In this document: piece by piece, positions 26,101-37,266 of the stretch | Numbering within the stretch: position 1 is the first letter of the stretch | Layout of the letters: every line of letters starts with the position of its first letter | DNA from: Ricinus communis | Lineage: Eukaryota; Streptophyta; Magnoliopsida; Malpighiales; Euphorbiaceae | Length of the DNA: 64,000 bases | Assembly: GCF_019578655.1 (NCBI RefSeq) | Contig: NC_063260.1 | Coordinates: 18,968,723-19,032,722 of the forward strand | Reading direction: 5' to 3' | Program-made: the position numbers and the translations under genes | Notes under the pieces: generated by a model | Database searches by the model: none | The model's input: only the letters and a program-made list of their open reading frames with translations | Told to the model about the DNA's origin: nothing

Positions 26101-29100
26101 AACCTATACCTGGCATGTCCTCTACCTACATATTTGCATCAAGCCACAGCATTTTATCACCCAACCACAATTTAGAAGGTAAAAGAAATTACACTGAAGT
26201 GCGAACGAAACAATGAGTGAGGTGCAATGAGCAGCAATCGACAGTATGTTTCAACCATTGCAATGCTAGGAATAACCTGCAGCACATATTAGAATCATAT
26301 CAGAAGCAATTGTCGAACATTTAGACATCTTATGTATCTTTGCATTCTAGGATTGCAATTGTTCAGAGAATTCATTTTCACTAACACTTTGTGCTTGTTT
26401 GCTTCAACTTCTTTTTTCATAAAAAAATGAAATTTCATGGAGAAAAAAAGAAAGAAAGATGAAAGGAGAGTCCAATATGGAGGATAAGGTATCCTATAAT
26501 CTTCAACATACAGCTATAAAGACACACACAAGAACGAAGTTTAAGGTAATAACACTCAAAGAAAATCCCCCTAAAACCTCCAGAAGCATATACCCACAAA
26601 ATTGTCAAACTTGGTTAGCTAGACTAAAGATGCACTTCCGGAAAATGCATTCCTACTTTATGCCAGATTTTTTTAAGAGAAGATAGTTTTCATATAAAGT
26701 TGCTTTTGAAGATTGTGAAAATGAAATCTCAAATTTCCTTGCAACCAATTTATGGAGCAAATCTTGTCTTAGCAATTTTTTTCATGCCTAAAATATGGTT
26801 CAATAACAAAATAAAGCATTTCATAATATGCACCATATCCTAAAACTTTTCTTCTCTGTATTTCAGGAAATTGATTGTCATTGATTAACTGATTGCATTA
26901 TTTTGGCATGAGATATCTTCATAATTTGACTTCGAATAAAAAGCAGTACCTGCCCAGCAAATAAAGAATCTTCCAGTTGAAAGACCAACTTTAGACATAG
27001 ATTCAGTGAAAGGCCAGATAATAACGATATTGGTAACGGGTTTACTTCCCTCATCACCATTAATCTCTCATTGGACTGCATACTTGTCCCTGCTAACTCA
27101 GAAACTCCAGCAGAGGATAACCAATTCACCACTGTTTCACAAGCTGGCTGTGACATAGTGTAGGACACAACCCAAAACATTCCAATTGATCTATCATCCA
27201 TATTCATGTAATCAATCATGCGATCACCTGAAATGGAAAGTAAAAAAGATTAAAAATACTGAACTTACCATATGGTACTTCATCATGTTCCCTAGGTAGT
27301 AATAAATCTCAATTTAATTATTGTATCACCAAGAAATATTATCAGAAAGATGGCTTTAAGTATGCCATTAGTGTTAAATCCTGTTCTGAAAGAAAACACC
27401 AAAGAAAATATGAGACTGTTGAGGATGTTAGGCTTTTGTAGGAAGGAAGGATTTACAAGCATGCACTTTTAATGTGTTTTTGCATCTAATTTTTATACCA
27501 CCTATCTATACAGATAAAAATATTGAATAAACGTGTCACCAACAATTCTAAGTTAAATTTGTTATGGACAATAAGCACATTAAGTGCCATTATATTACCA
27601 CTTGGGCTCTTATCATATCTGTTGCATGAGGTCCAACAGCATTGGAAAGCTGTAATGCAGCTAATTTTATGCTTTGATTTCTTCTTTGCGACCTTTTAGA
27701 GAAGAACATTGTATTCCTACAATATATCATTTTCACCTTTTTCCTTCACGTCCTTGGTCATAATTATGATTTATTTGAACATAAAAACGTTGACAAAAAT
27801 AAAACACGTGAAAAAACACATAGCACAAACTAAGACATGTGCAATTTGTACATGACTTACGATGAGAAGAACCTAAAATCAGTATTCTATGACCACAGAA
27901 TGATGATGTGAAGTAGAAAAGTAAAAGAAGTAAATTAGCTGGATATTCAATAAAAGTTTCTAATCCTAATCACCAACAATAACTAAATAATAAAAAAATT
28001 TCAACTGGAATTACATTGGAGAGAAATATACCTTTGGTCACTGTTCTCCACCATTCATCTATTTGCTTTCCTTTCTGAAGCTGCTCACTATTCAGATATT
28101 CTCTCGTCGATGTGTTCAATGACCAGATACGCAAGTTCTGACAGCTGCTTATAAAATCAAGCAATATGCTTTGAGGATTATTAGGGTCTGAACTTCGATC
28201 TTCTCTATGAAATGACATAATCTTTCTTGTTGTCTCTACCTGCCACCAGAATTGCAATGCCAAAGTTTGAATGTGAGGAAGTAGAATCCCAAACAAACAG
28301 GAAGCATTTTACCCTTAATAAGTGACAGTTGACTGCTACCAACAAATGTGTAAAAGCTGATAGATATGAACAAGGAAAGACCAAATGAAGTCAGCTATGC
28401 AGTGAATGTGAAGGAGAAGATGCAATAGTGTATTGCTGCAGTAGAAGGCATTAAAATTTTACACTGAAAAACAACCTTTCTAGCATCTGTAGTTAATGCA
28501 TTCACCACAATCTCGACTCGAATAATTTGTGCAAGCAGCCACGTCATATGATTCGTGCGAAGAATGTGCTGATCACCTTCTGTGAGACGTGCAACTAGCT
28601 TATCCACGAAATCAACAAAATCAATACATCCACTCTTCATAAGGAAAAATAGTATGTCGGAGAAGACAAGCCACTCCTGCCAACAATTAACTTCTGCAGT
28701 TTACCAAAGGAGAAGGTCTAAGAGTTAATATATTTTTCTAGACCATCTGCATCAAAGAAATCATATAAATAATATGAATTCAACATTAACAGTACGAAAA
28801 TGATGAGCAGCTTTATCCAGTTGATATACTGTGCTACCATGAGAAACCGATCTACTACATCTCTTGGTCTAACATCATGATTTAGGCTTAGCAATAGAAT
28901 CAAAAATTCAACATTACAAAAAAAATTATGAAAAGAGTCAACAATCCTCAATAACCACATATAGCCACAGCAAATGAAAAAGGAATAAACATTTGCCTGA
29001 ATTTGTTAGCTTCAGTAGTTCAACAATTCTATCAATTGTTGCCTCACAAATCATGCTAGAAACGAAAACAGCACCAGGAGTAGGCCCATGAGCAGGATTC

Positions 29101-32076
29101 CTATAGCTGGGAGCCACAAGTAGCACTCGCTTCCACCAGTCAGGTGATGGAGTAGTGCGAAGAGCATGCCTTATACACCGCAAAGCTCTTTCCCAATCCA
29201 AACTTCCCCTCTGAATGGAATTTGCAAGATCCTACACAATAGAGAGATATAGAACTTGATCATTACACCATAACAAGCAACAAGGCATGTCTATCAAGGG
29301 GACAGGATTTTATGCACAAAGGAAGCTTGTTGGGTGGAGGTTTTTCCCATGTGTAATATGGGTAACAGGCTCACATACAGTAAACAGTAATACTATGTGT
29401 GACAATTTACCATAAAACTCTGTAATCACTTGAAATACTAGCTAGAGTCAAATACCATATGAATCAAATTTATGTTTTCAGGGCTCTTTTCTCCATGTGT
29501 GTAACTTAAAGGTCATTTCAGTAGAAATCAAAGTGGTTTAAAGTTCTCCTTTACAACAAAGATCCAACAATGGGAATGGGGAGGGGTGATGAAGTGATGT
29601 AGTATGTAGTTACTCTGTATAGGCATAAATCAAATCTTAACCATGACCAAAGCTTCTCTTCGACAGGTAAACCAGACGTGATCATGACCCAAGCCCATCT
29701 TCAGCAGGATTATTCACAATTATAATTCTTGTATTAGCAATTCTAGTAGTAGGGAACTTAAAAAGGAAAAGTAATTTCATATTTTGTAGGACTGTTAAGC
29801 AATTTTCTATTTTATTTCTCCACATGAGGATGTAATCTTTACAGGCAAATTAGGGATTTTTGGTTGACCTGGGCGACTGAGGTAACTCAAAAATCCTGTC
29901 CTCAGTTTGTATTGCAGGCTCCAACTTGCCTGCATGAAGCCAGAATTGTTAGTGATTATTGTAGTATTCTTGGTATGAGAACCTAGGAGACTAAAAATAT
30001 AAGCATAAAAGTTCTTTGGTATGAGAACCTAGGACACTAATAAATATAAGCATAAAAGTTCTGAAATGCCTGTAGATCCATGAAGCTAGGTTGACAGCCC
30101 AAAAAAAGCAAGTCAGATATCTAGAGAATATATCTATATTCATTTTCCCAGTGCTACAATTATTGGAAAACACAGTATGCTGCATAAAAAGAACTTCAGC
30201 GAAAAAGGTAGCAGATCTATAATGCTATAATTTACTAGAATAAGCATCATTCTTTCAGAATGTATACAAAGTCTTGGGAAATATTTATCACCTCTCCATG
30301 CAGTGGTTCTCCAAGGACACTTGGATATGTGATTGGTGAATAGCGCAAGTTAGCTGCCGCTTCAACTGAAATGTTAGGAGTTGTTTGTGAGAGAATCCGA
30401 TGAGTACCAAACGTGGGACAATGAAGATGTTGATCTAACATTTGCATGTGCATGGCCATCATATCTCGCCTCCGATGGATCTCCAAGATAAGTGTAAATA
30501 AAGCTTCATCATCTGGTATATTCTCTATAAACTGCAAACCACTGCGCAATAACTCATAAAAGGGCACTCTACACTTATTCTCATCAACTAACAGCCAAAT
30601 AACATCTAGACAACTGCGCAACCATTCAATCAGAGCTTTTTCAGGTCTCCAGGATCTCACACTATCAGATTCATCAACTCCATGTTGTCTTTGATCCCAA
30701 TTAACCAGCCAATTCAACATATGATGAAAAATCTCAGAATGAGTAGCTGGCTTCAAATTAAACTCAAGACCAGTTAAAATAATCTTACAGCATAGTTGGC
30801 GTAGGCTATTTATAGCATTATCCCTACTAGATAAGTTAACCCTTGATGTAGAAGGTTGCCCATTACCAGAAATATCAGAAGATTTAACAGGAGACACTGT
30901 TGCAAGCAAAGACGGTTCAATTGCAGACTGAACAGGAGAACCAATACCATGTACCGAAGCCAATGGAGATGTAGGATTCGAAGGTTGAAAATTTGACGAA
31001 TTAGGGATTGCACTAGAAGAAGGAAGTATCACATTCTGCGAGGAATTCATAGATGAGATAGCTGACACAGTTTGACCAGCTTGACCAGCTGACATTTCCG
31101 CAGAGGATACAGAAGAAAGCAGAGATGGCAAGAAGGTATCCCAGTTAATATACCCTATACTACATAAGCTCCTCAGTGCAAAAAGGAGAAATTCTGCACG
31201 AGGGGCATGGTTACAACACTGAATAACTAAAGATATAAGCACTGATTCTGTGACAGATCGCAGCTGATCTTGATCCTGAATTAAATACAAGTCTCATCGT
31301 TAACAGCCATTATAGAAACAAACATGATTAATAAGGTTTATGATTGATTCTAACCGGAAACTGGCTCTGCAGTTGTTCAAAATTTATAAGGAATTGCTCG
31401 TTTCGGGGAGGTAACTCTCTGTTGAGAGCAAGTACTCGCTTTTGTGTTTTGTTCCTGAGAAAAGGTATGTTCATGTTAAATTAACAACCAATAAACAGAA
31501 GCAAACTATAACAAGTTTCGAAAATGAATTAACATAGCGTCTGGGAAGTAAAGAAATGCTAGAATTCAATACTTACAATCTCTTTTTATTTAAAAAATGC
31601 ATTGACATGATTTTGCAGTAACTTCAATTCAAATGAATTTTTCGCAATTGATTTACTCTAAACAATGCGGAAAATAAATAATAAAAAAAAAAACTGGCAT
31701 TATGCTAGCAAGAGAACTAAAAGAGCAACTTCTTTTTAAAGTGTGAAATTTCAATTAAAAGGAATCTAAGAAACCCTAATTAAAAGAAACTACATGATTA
31801 ACTCACGGTGGTTCGCGTGTTGAATCGTCATGTTTTTGGCGGCTACTTCTCTGCAAGAAAAAATTGAAAAAATAAATAAATAAATAAATCGATACAATTA
31901 AATTGAATTTGACACGAATAAATAAGATTGAAAAAAAAAAAGGTGACACGGATAGGGAAGTAAATTACTCCTAAATAGAGATTAAAGAGATCGATAATGG
32001 CAGCACGGGCCGGCTGGAACTGGTAACCACGAGAAGCAGCTGTTGTAGCTGCTATTGATCTCTGGTTTTGGTCCAT
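17167..32076 (-). CDS. MED23: Mediator complex subunit 23 (MED23), 21 coding exons
   Basis: MED23 is a tail-module-associated subunit of the nuclear Mediator complex, linking transcription factors to RNA polymerase II. Exons in transcript order: 31969-32076, 31807-31850, 31355-31454, 30292-31275, 28997-29231, 28476-28693, 28032-28239, 26950-27227, 26193-26276, 24678-24772, 24145-24307, 23809-24054, 22601-22771, 22130-22243, 21889-22014, 20873-21021, 19127-19367, 18236-19010, 17692-17873, 17466-17569, 17167-17368. They total 4827 nt, 1608 residues plus stop, close to the Arabidopsis protein of about 1.6 thousand residues. All phases agree and no internal stop occurs. The start MDQNQRSIAATTAASRGYQF is characteristic of plant MED23. 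A Ser/Pro/Asn-rich low-complexity insert lies at about residues 145-235, another around 1210-1250. Introns after exons 5 and 10 have GC instead of GT donors. The largest introns are about 1.0-1.5 kb and hold no gene. The start codon lies 1.66 kb from the BIO3-BIO1 start, head to head. Confidence 0.95.
29971..30062. repeat. Short direct duplication inside a MED23 intron
   Basis: Two adjacent copies of a roughly 46-bp segment beginning TTGGTATGAGAACCTAGGA and ending ATAAGCATAAAAGTTCT lie in the intron between exons 4 and 5. They differ at a few bases. No function is apparent. Confidence 0.7.
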
Positions 32077-33069
32077 TTTTCTTCTGGATTTCTTTCTCAC
32101 TTCATTTTTCTGTATAGAAATAGAATTTTCTTGTTAAGCGACCAGTGAAGAACAATTCACTTGCTGCAGTTTGAAAGTCTAGACGGGTAATTCCGGTATG
32201 ATTTTCTTCTTTTGAATTTTGGGTCGGGGCCCGATATCCAATTTAGTGATAACTGCATGTCGTGGAGGCGACTATTCTTAGCCTGTTCTTAAACGACAGC
32301 TCGTGCAAGTTCTGGCAAGCTATAATGTGGCCAATCGGGGGAATGAGAAAAATGAAACAATGAAAAATCTTGCCGTATTAGTGTATTTTCGAGAATGATT
32401 TTTTTTTTTTTTATGTCTTACTTATTTTTAAAATTATAAATAATCAGTCATTTGTTTGTGTGTTACATAGTTTTATTATTATTTTAATTCTAAAATTAAA
32501 TTGAATAAATACTATTTAATAAGAGATTTAATATTTAATATTATCTTACAAAATTTTAAAATAATAATAAATTAATTATTTTTAAATATTTTTAATTTTT
32601 ATAAAATTTTAAAATTTTATTAATAATAATAATATAAAAATTATCTATTACTTAATTTTAATATTACATAAATTAATATATCAATATAATGGATATTACT
32701 ATTTTTTAAAATAAAAAATTATTATATAATTAAAAATTATTTTATTATTAAATATAATATTAAAAAATAATTTAAAATATTATTTTTAAAAATTAAAATT
32801 ATTATTTAATTATAAAATTAATTTATTAGTTAATATAATATTAAAATATAATTAATATGCTACTTTTTAAGATAGAATTAGTATAATTATCTAGTTAGAA
32901 AACTATTTATTAGTTAATATAATATTAGAATATAATTAATATCTTAGTTTTTAAGATTAGAGTCGGTCCTTAATTATGAATAAATTATTTAATAGAAAAA
33001 ACTTATAAAATTATACATAACTTGAATCACATGTGCCGAAAGTAAGTATACATGTCAAAACAAAAAATT
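32077..33069. other. MED23 5' flank and AT-rich spacer
   Basis: The first part after the MED23 start must hold its 5' UTR and promoter; I cannot fix a transcription start. From about 32400 to 33000 the sequence is almost pure A/T with no coding potential. Confidence 0.5.
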
Positions 33070-33545
33070 TATATGTTAGATTCATAGATATACATATTTT
33101 ACAGGCTTATTTTCTTATATTGATAAATATACCACTTTTACGGGGTCATTTTCTCATATTAAATTATTAACAATATTATGGAATTATTTTCAGAAATTTA
33201 TAAATATACACGTTTTACGGGGTTATTTTCTTATATCGACAAATATACTCCTTTTACGGGGTTGTTTTCTCATATTATAAAATTAACCCATTTAAGAGGT
33301 TATTTTCTCATACTCACAAATATACCAAAATGACGGAATTATTTTCTCCGATTGATAAATATCTTTGTATTGCAGGATTGTTTTCTAATATTTATAAATA
33401 TATCCCTCTTACAGGGTTGTTTTCTCATATTAAAAAATTTATCCCTTTTACAAGACTGTTTTCTCATACTCGCAATTACACTACTTTTACGGGGTTGTTT
33501 TCTCATATTCATAAATATACATATTTTATGGGGTCAATATCACTC
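33070..33545. repeat. 39-bp tandem minisatellite, about 12 diverged copies
   Basis: The motif TTTTCTCATATT recurs at 33110, 33149, 33187, 33226, 33265, 33303, 33342, 33381, 33420, 33459 and 33498, a spacing of 38-39 bp. Each unit also has an ATAAATATAC segment and a TTTTACGGGGTT segment. It lies immediately upstream of the BIO3-BIO1 remnant. The period is a multiple of three, so the later copies stay open in two frames and translate as 13-residue repeats. Confidence 0.9.
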
Positions 33546-33733
33546 GTGATAGACGTATGACGTGTCTCATACCAAATGAGAACCCAAAAGTCATAAATTC
33601 TTCAACCAGAAATTGCCGCCCCACAACCATCACTCTTCACCATTTCAAATTTTCCTACTGCCAAACTTCAACTTCCCTCTTCATTAGACTCGCTCACTAC
33701 TACCTACCTTTAGGGTTTCCACGTCTCAGCATC

Positions 33734-34204
33734 ATGCTCCCTCTCCTCCTCTGCCACCTCAATTGTCGCTCCCGCCTAGTGCTCCTCATCCACCACCGCA
33801 AATTCTTCTCCTCAACCTCAATTTCAGATCCATCACCATTATCGTTTCCACTCCCTTATCCAACCTTTTTAATTTGGGGCTCCAACACTTCCCTCGATAA
33901 AACTCTTATCTCCACCGGCCTCGCCTCCTCCTTCCTCCTCTCCTCTCCCGGCACTCGTAAATTCCTCCACCTTAAACTAGTTCAAACCGGTTTCCCCTCT
34001 AATTCTGACTCTCATTTTCTGTTCACAAAAATTTACTCTCTCGCTTCTCGCCGTACTTCTCTTCCTTTCTCTCTCTTCTCCTCGAATTCCGTCCTCAAAT
34101 CCTCACTTCCCGCCGCCAAATCTCACCTTTCTCTAGATTTTGACGCCAATGAATTCAAATTTAAATTCGGAATGTACGATTTGAACTTCCATGAGGACAA
34201 CAAG
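33734..34204 (+). pseudogene. BIO3-BIO1: BIO3-BIO1 pseudogene, 5' part (dethiobiotin synthetase domain)
   Basis: This encodes the start of the plant bifunctional dethiobiotin synthetase / diaminopelargonate aminotransferase, a mitochondrial enzyme of biotin synthesis. I use the ATG at 33734; the frame is open further upstream to 33557, but homology and a basic, Ser-rich transit-peptide-like N-terminus support 33734. The P-loop region at residues 49-57 reads GSNTSLDKT: Asp (codon 33896-33898) stands where the nucleotide-binding Gly before Lys-Thr is expected. Downstream segments KLVQTGFPSNSDS and SSLPAAKSHLSL fit the family. After NFHEDNK the exon is broken by a copia element at 34205 and resumes after 37266. 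The domain would be inactive. Confidence 0.85.
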
Positions 34205-34520
34205 TGTTGAGGAACTAAAACAGAAACAAGACAACAAGGACCAACAGTCAAGGATTGAAGGTCAAGGCCTCAGTACAGATCATCACAGGCCTTAAATCAG
34301 GGAAAATGAGCAACCTTTCTTCCCTAAGGAAGAAATGTCGCTTCCACCTTTCCCAACCTAGAAAGGGACGTTGGCATAGAGCATAGGGAAGCTACTAATA
34401 GAAAGAAGACCGTTATACTCAAACTTGTATATAACAGAACATTCATATGCATATAATCTCAAAATTCTTGCTTGTATATTTCATCACAGATTAATAAAGC
34501 AACAAATTATATTTTCTACA
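34205..34520 (+). repeat. 5' LTR of the copia element
   Basis: 316 bp, from TGTTGAGG to TTTTCTACA. A TATATAA stretch near 34429 may be its TATA box. It is clearly similar to 36966-37266 with scattered substitutions. Confidence 0.92.
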
Positions 34521-34598
34521 TGGTATCAGAGCAGGCTTGATCCTATCATCCCCTACCAATCCAAACCAACCACAAACACAGAAAAAATCTTTTTCACC

Positions 34599-35461
34599 AT
34601 GTCTCACAGTGATATCACAACATTAACCAACACTGTGTTAAAAGGCAATCCAAATTATTTTGAATGGTCGAGGTCAGTTTACATCAGCCTAAATGGCAAA
34701 AAAAAATTAGGGTTCATCACAGGAAGTCGAAGCAAACCTCAACCAATCAATCCGAATCAACCAACCAAAGAAGAAATGGAAGCTATAGAGGAGTGGCAGA
34801 CGATAGACCATAATGTCATGTCAGTACTCACTAACACTATGGAGCCTCAGATAGCCAGACTTTGCATGCTATTGGAATCCTCACAGGCTATATGGAACAA
34901 GATGAAAGGCCTATGTCGCCATGAGCAAAATTATGCTCACGTCTTTAATTTAAAGCAAGAACTAGCACAAATCAAACAAGGGACTCGGACAAGCACGAGT
35001 TACGCAACAGAGATACTGACCAGATGGGAGGAACTGCAAAGTTATCTCCCACCAACAACTGACCCAGAAGAGGCAAGAAGAAAAGCAGAGCAAGATTTGG
35101 TGTATATTTACCTGGGCGGGTTGGATTCGAGCTATAAGCTCTGAGATTACAGATTTTACTGTTGAGCAACCTCCCCAAAATTGACGCTGTCATAGCCATC
35201 ATCCAGCAGGAGAAGACTAGACGCATGATTATGAGCACAACTAACAGTTTCGACAACACAGAGAATAAGGCCTACATCTCCTACCTCTTACACCCTCGCA
35301 AGACGGCTCGAGTGAGAGGAGCGCCTGCCAGCGTCGAGAGGTGCGACCACTGCAGGAGGCAGGGGCACTCTCAGGACCGCTGCTGGCATCTCCATCCCCA
35401 TCTGCGGCCGGGTCTTAGCAGGGTTGAGAGAGGAAGAAGCGAGAGACGAGAGAAAGAATAG
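34599..35461 (+). pseudogene. Copia gag region, frameshifted
   Basis: An open frame from the ATG at 34599 to 35144 gives a copia-type gag of about 180 residues (UBN2 family; FEWSRSVYISL, IWNKMKGLC, YIYLGGLDSSY). It breaks at about 35144 and continues in another frame from 35162 to 35461, where a CX2CX4HX4C zinc knuckle (CDHCRRQGHSQDRC) is complete. The 3' part is GC-richer than the surroundings. Confidence 0.85.
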
Positions 35462-35687
35462 AGAAGGAGATTTAGCGGCTTAGGCATCACAAACTCCTCT
35501 AACCCTAAGGGTTATGAGGAGGCGTCTGGATCGAGTCGGGAGGTAAGTAACGGGTCGGTCTCTTTTAATTTAATCTGACTCGGTTCCAGCGATCCGACCC
35601 GACCCAACTCCAGCAACTGGGCTGACCCGGATCTGACCCATTTTGTTCTACAGACCCGACCCGACAGAAAAATCATAACTTTCTCAA

Positions 35688-36278
35688 TTGATTTCTCAGC
35701 TTCAGTCAATTATTCAGCTCCAGCAACCCCATGGGTCAGGTTTGGTATCTAAAAATTATGTAATTTCCTTAAATGCCTCTCAAAATTGGATCATCAATTC
35801 CGGGGCAACGGATCACATGACATGGGATGCAATAAAATTGCACAATTTTGTACCTACTAATTCCCAACATATGATCGTTGCCAACGACGATCAAGCTGAA
35901 ATCTCTAATTTTGGCTCCTCAAATTTATTGCATAATAATATCCATAATATTCTTTTTTTGGCAGATTTTAAATCTAACTTATTATCTGTCGGTAAGATAA
36001 CTAGAACTCTAAATTGTAATGTTATATTCTCACCGACTGCAATATTGTTTCAGGATCGAACCATGGGGAAGACGATTGGTGAGGGTCGCTTTAAAAATGG
36101 CCTGTATTATCTCACAGCCTCCACTAACCAGTGTCTTGTCTCGAACAACCCTGTCAATCAAGAAATGTTGATACATCGGCGGTTTGGGCATCCGTCCGAT
36201 CGAGCCTTAGATCAGCTTTTTTGTCTAAAACTGAATTCTAGTTGTTGTGACATTTGTAAATTTGCTAAAACTGAATAA
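35688..36278 (+). pseudogene. Copia protease and pre-integrase region
   Basis: The frame carries the copia protease motif as WIINSGATDHMT, with Asn in place of the usual catalytic Asp. It continues to the pre-integrase zinc region (HRRFGHPS ... CDICKFAK). It ends at TAA just where the integrase core should start, marking the edge of an internal deletion. Confidence 0.85.
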
Positions 36279-37004
36279 AAAGCTCGTTGGATGTAAATGG
36301 GTGTATAAAATAAAATACAAGCATGATGGAATAATTGAGAGATATAAGGCTAGGTTGGTAGCGAAATGGTTCACTCAAACTTAAGGGGTGGATTATCAGA
36401 AAACCTTTGCTCCAGTAGCTAAAATGAGTACTGTTTGTATTTTATTGTCTGTTGCTACTAACTCAGGATGGAGCCTATTTCAAATGGATGTTAAAAATGC
36501 ATTCCTCCAAGAGTCCGTAGAAGAAGAAGTCTATATGATCCTTCCTCCAGGTCACAAATCTACCTCCGATCATTCTCTGGTATGTAAGTTGAAAAAGGCA
36601 ATCTACGGATTGAAACAGACTCCAAGAGCATAGTATGCCAAGCTAAGCCATTTTCTCTTAAAATCAATTTCAATAAATGCGCCTCTGATTCCTTTATGTT
36701 TGTAAAGCACACTCATACATACACTATTATTATTCTCGTTTATGTCAATGACATTATCATAACCGGTAACAATAATGAGGAAATTGAAAAGGTTAAGCTA
36801 AAACTAAAAAGAGAATTTGATATCAAAGATTTAGGTCAACTATCATACTTCCTTGGGATAGAAATAGCCAAATCACATAAAGGTCTATTTTTGTCTCAAA
36901 GAAAGTACGTTCTTGACCTATTAAAGGAAACAGGAAAAATAGAAGTCAAACCAATAAAGGTCATCACAGAAACAAGACAACAAGAACCAACAATCAAGGA
37001 CTAA
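36279..37004 (+). pseudogene. Copia reverse transcriptase remnant
   Basis: Copia RT begins abruptly at KLVGCKWVYK, with stops at 36382-36384 and 36631-36633 and a frameshift before 36696. It shows FQMDVKNAFL, KLKKAIYGLKQ and FDIKDLGQLSYFLGIEI. The catalytic box reads YVND, so the first of the two conserved Asp residues is lost. The frame then runs into the 3' LTR. Confidence 0.88.
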
Positions 37005-37266
37005 AGGTCAAGGCCTTAGTACAGATCATCACAGGCCTTAAATCAGGGAAAAGGAGCAACCTTTGTTTCCTAACAAAGAAAGGTCGCTTCCGCCTTTCCC
37101 AGCCTAGAAAGGGACGTTGACATAGAGCATAGGGAAGCTACTAATAGCAAGAAGACCGTTATACTCAAACTTGTATATAACAGAACATTCATATGCATGT
37201 AATCTTAGAATTCTTGCTTATATATTTCATCACAGATTAATAAAGCAACAAATTACATTTTCTACA
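36966..37266 (+). repeat. 3' LTR of the copia element
   Basis: About 301 bp match the 5' LTR from ACAGAAACAAG onward and end in TTTTCTACA. The first LTR bases (TGTTGAGGAAC) are not preserved; the RT remnant joins the LTR here. Confidence 0.88.

Larger units (their letters stand above)
34205..37266 (+). mobile_element. Deleted Ty1/copia retrotransposon inserted in BIO3-BIO1
   Basis: A 3062-bp LTR element with 5' LTR 34205-34520, primer-binding site TGGTATCAGAGC at 34521 immediately after it, and 3' LTR about 36966-37266. The flanks ACAAG (34200-34204) and ATAAG (37267-37271) look like a 5-bp target duplication with one mutation. The internal region runs gag, protease, pre-integrase zinc region, then jumps to reverse transcriptase: the integrase core and the N-terminal RT part are missing. 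RNase H is missing too, the RT running straight into the 3' LTR. The order and the gag type (UBN2-like) indicate Ty1/copia. Frameshifts, stops and two changed catalytic residues make it non-autonomous. Confidence 0.93.

Noticed and set aside
33330..33560. 13-residue repeat protein from the minisatellite
   Set aside because: As a gene: only part of the array is open, two frames are open at once, and neither has a supported start or domain. Kept only as a repeat and finding.
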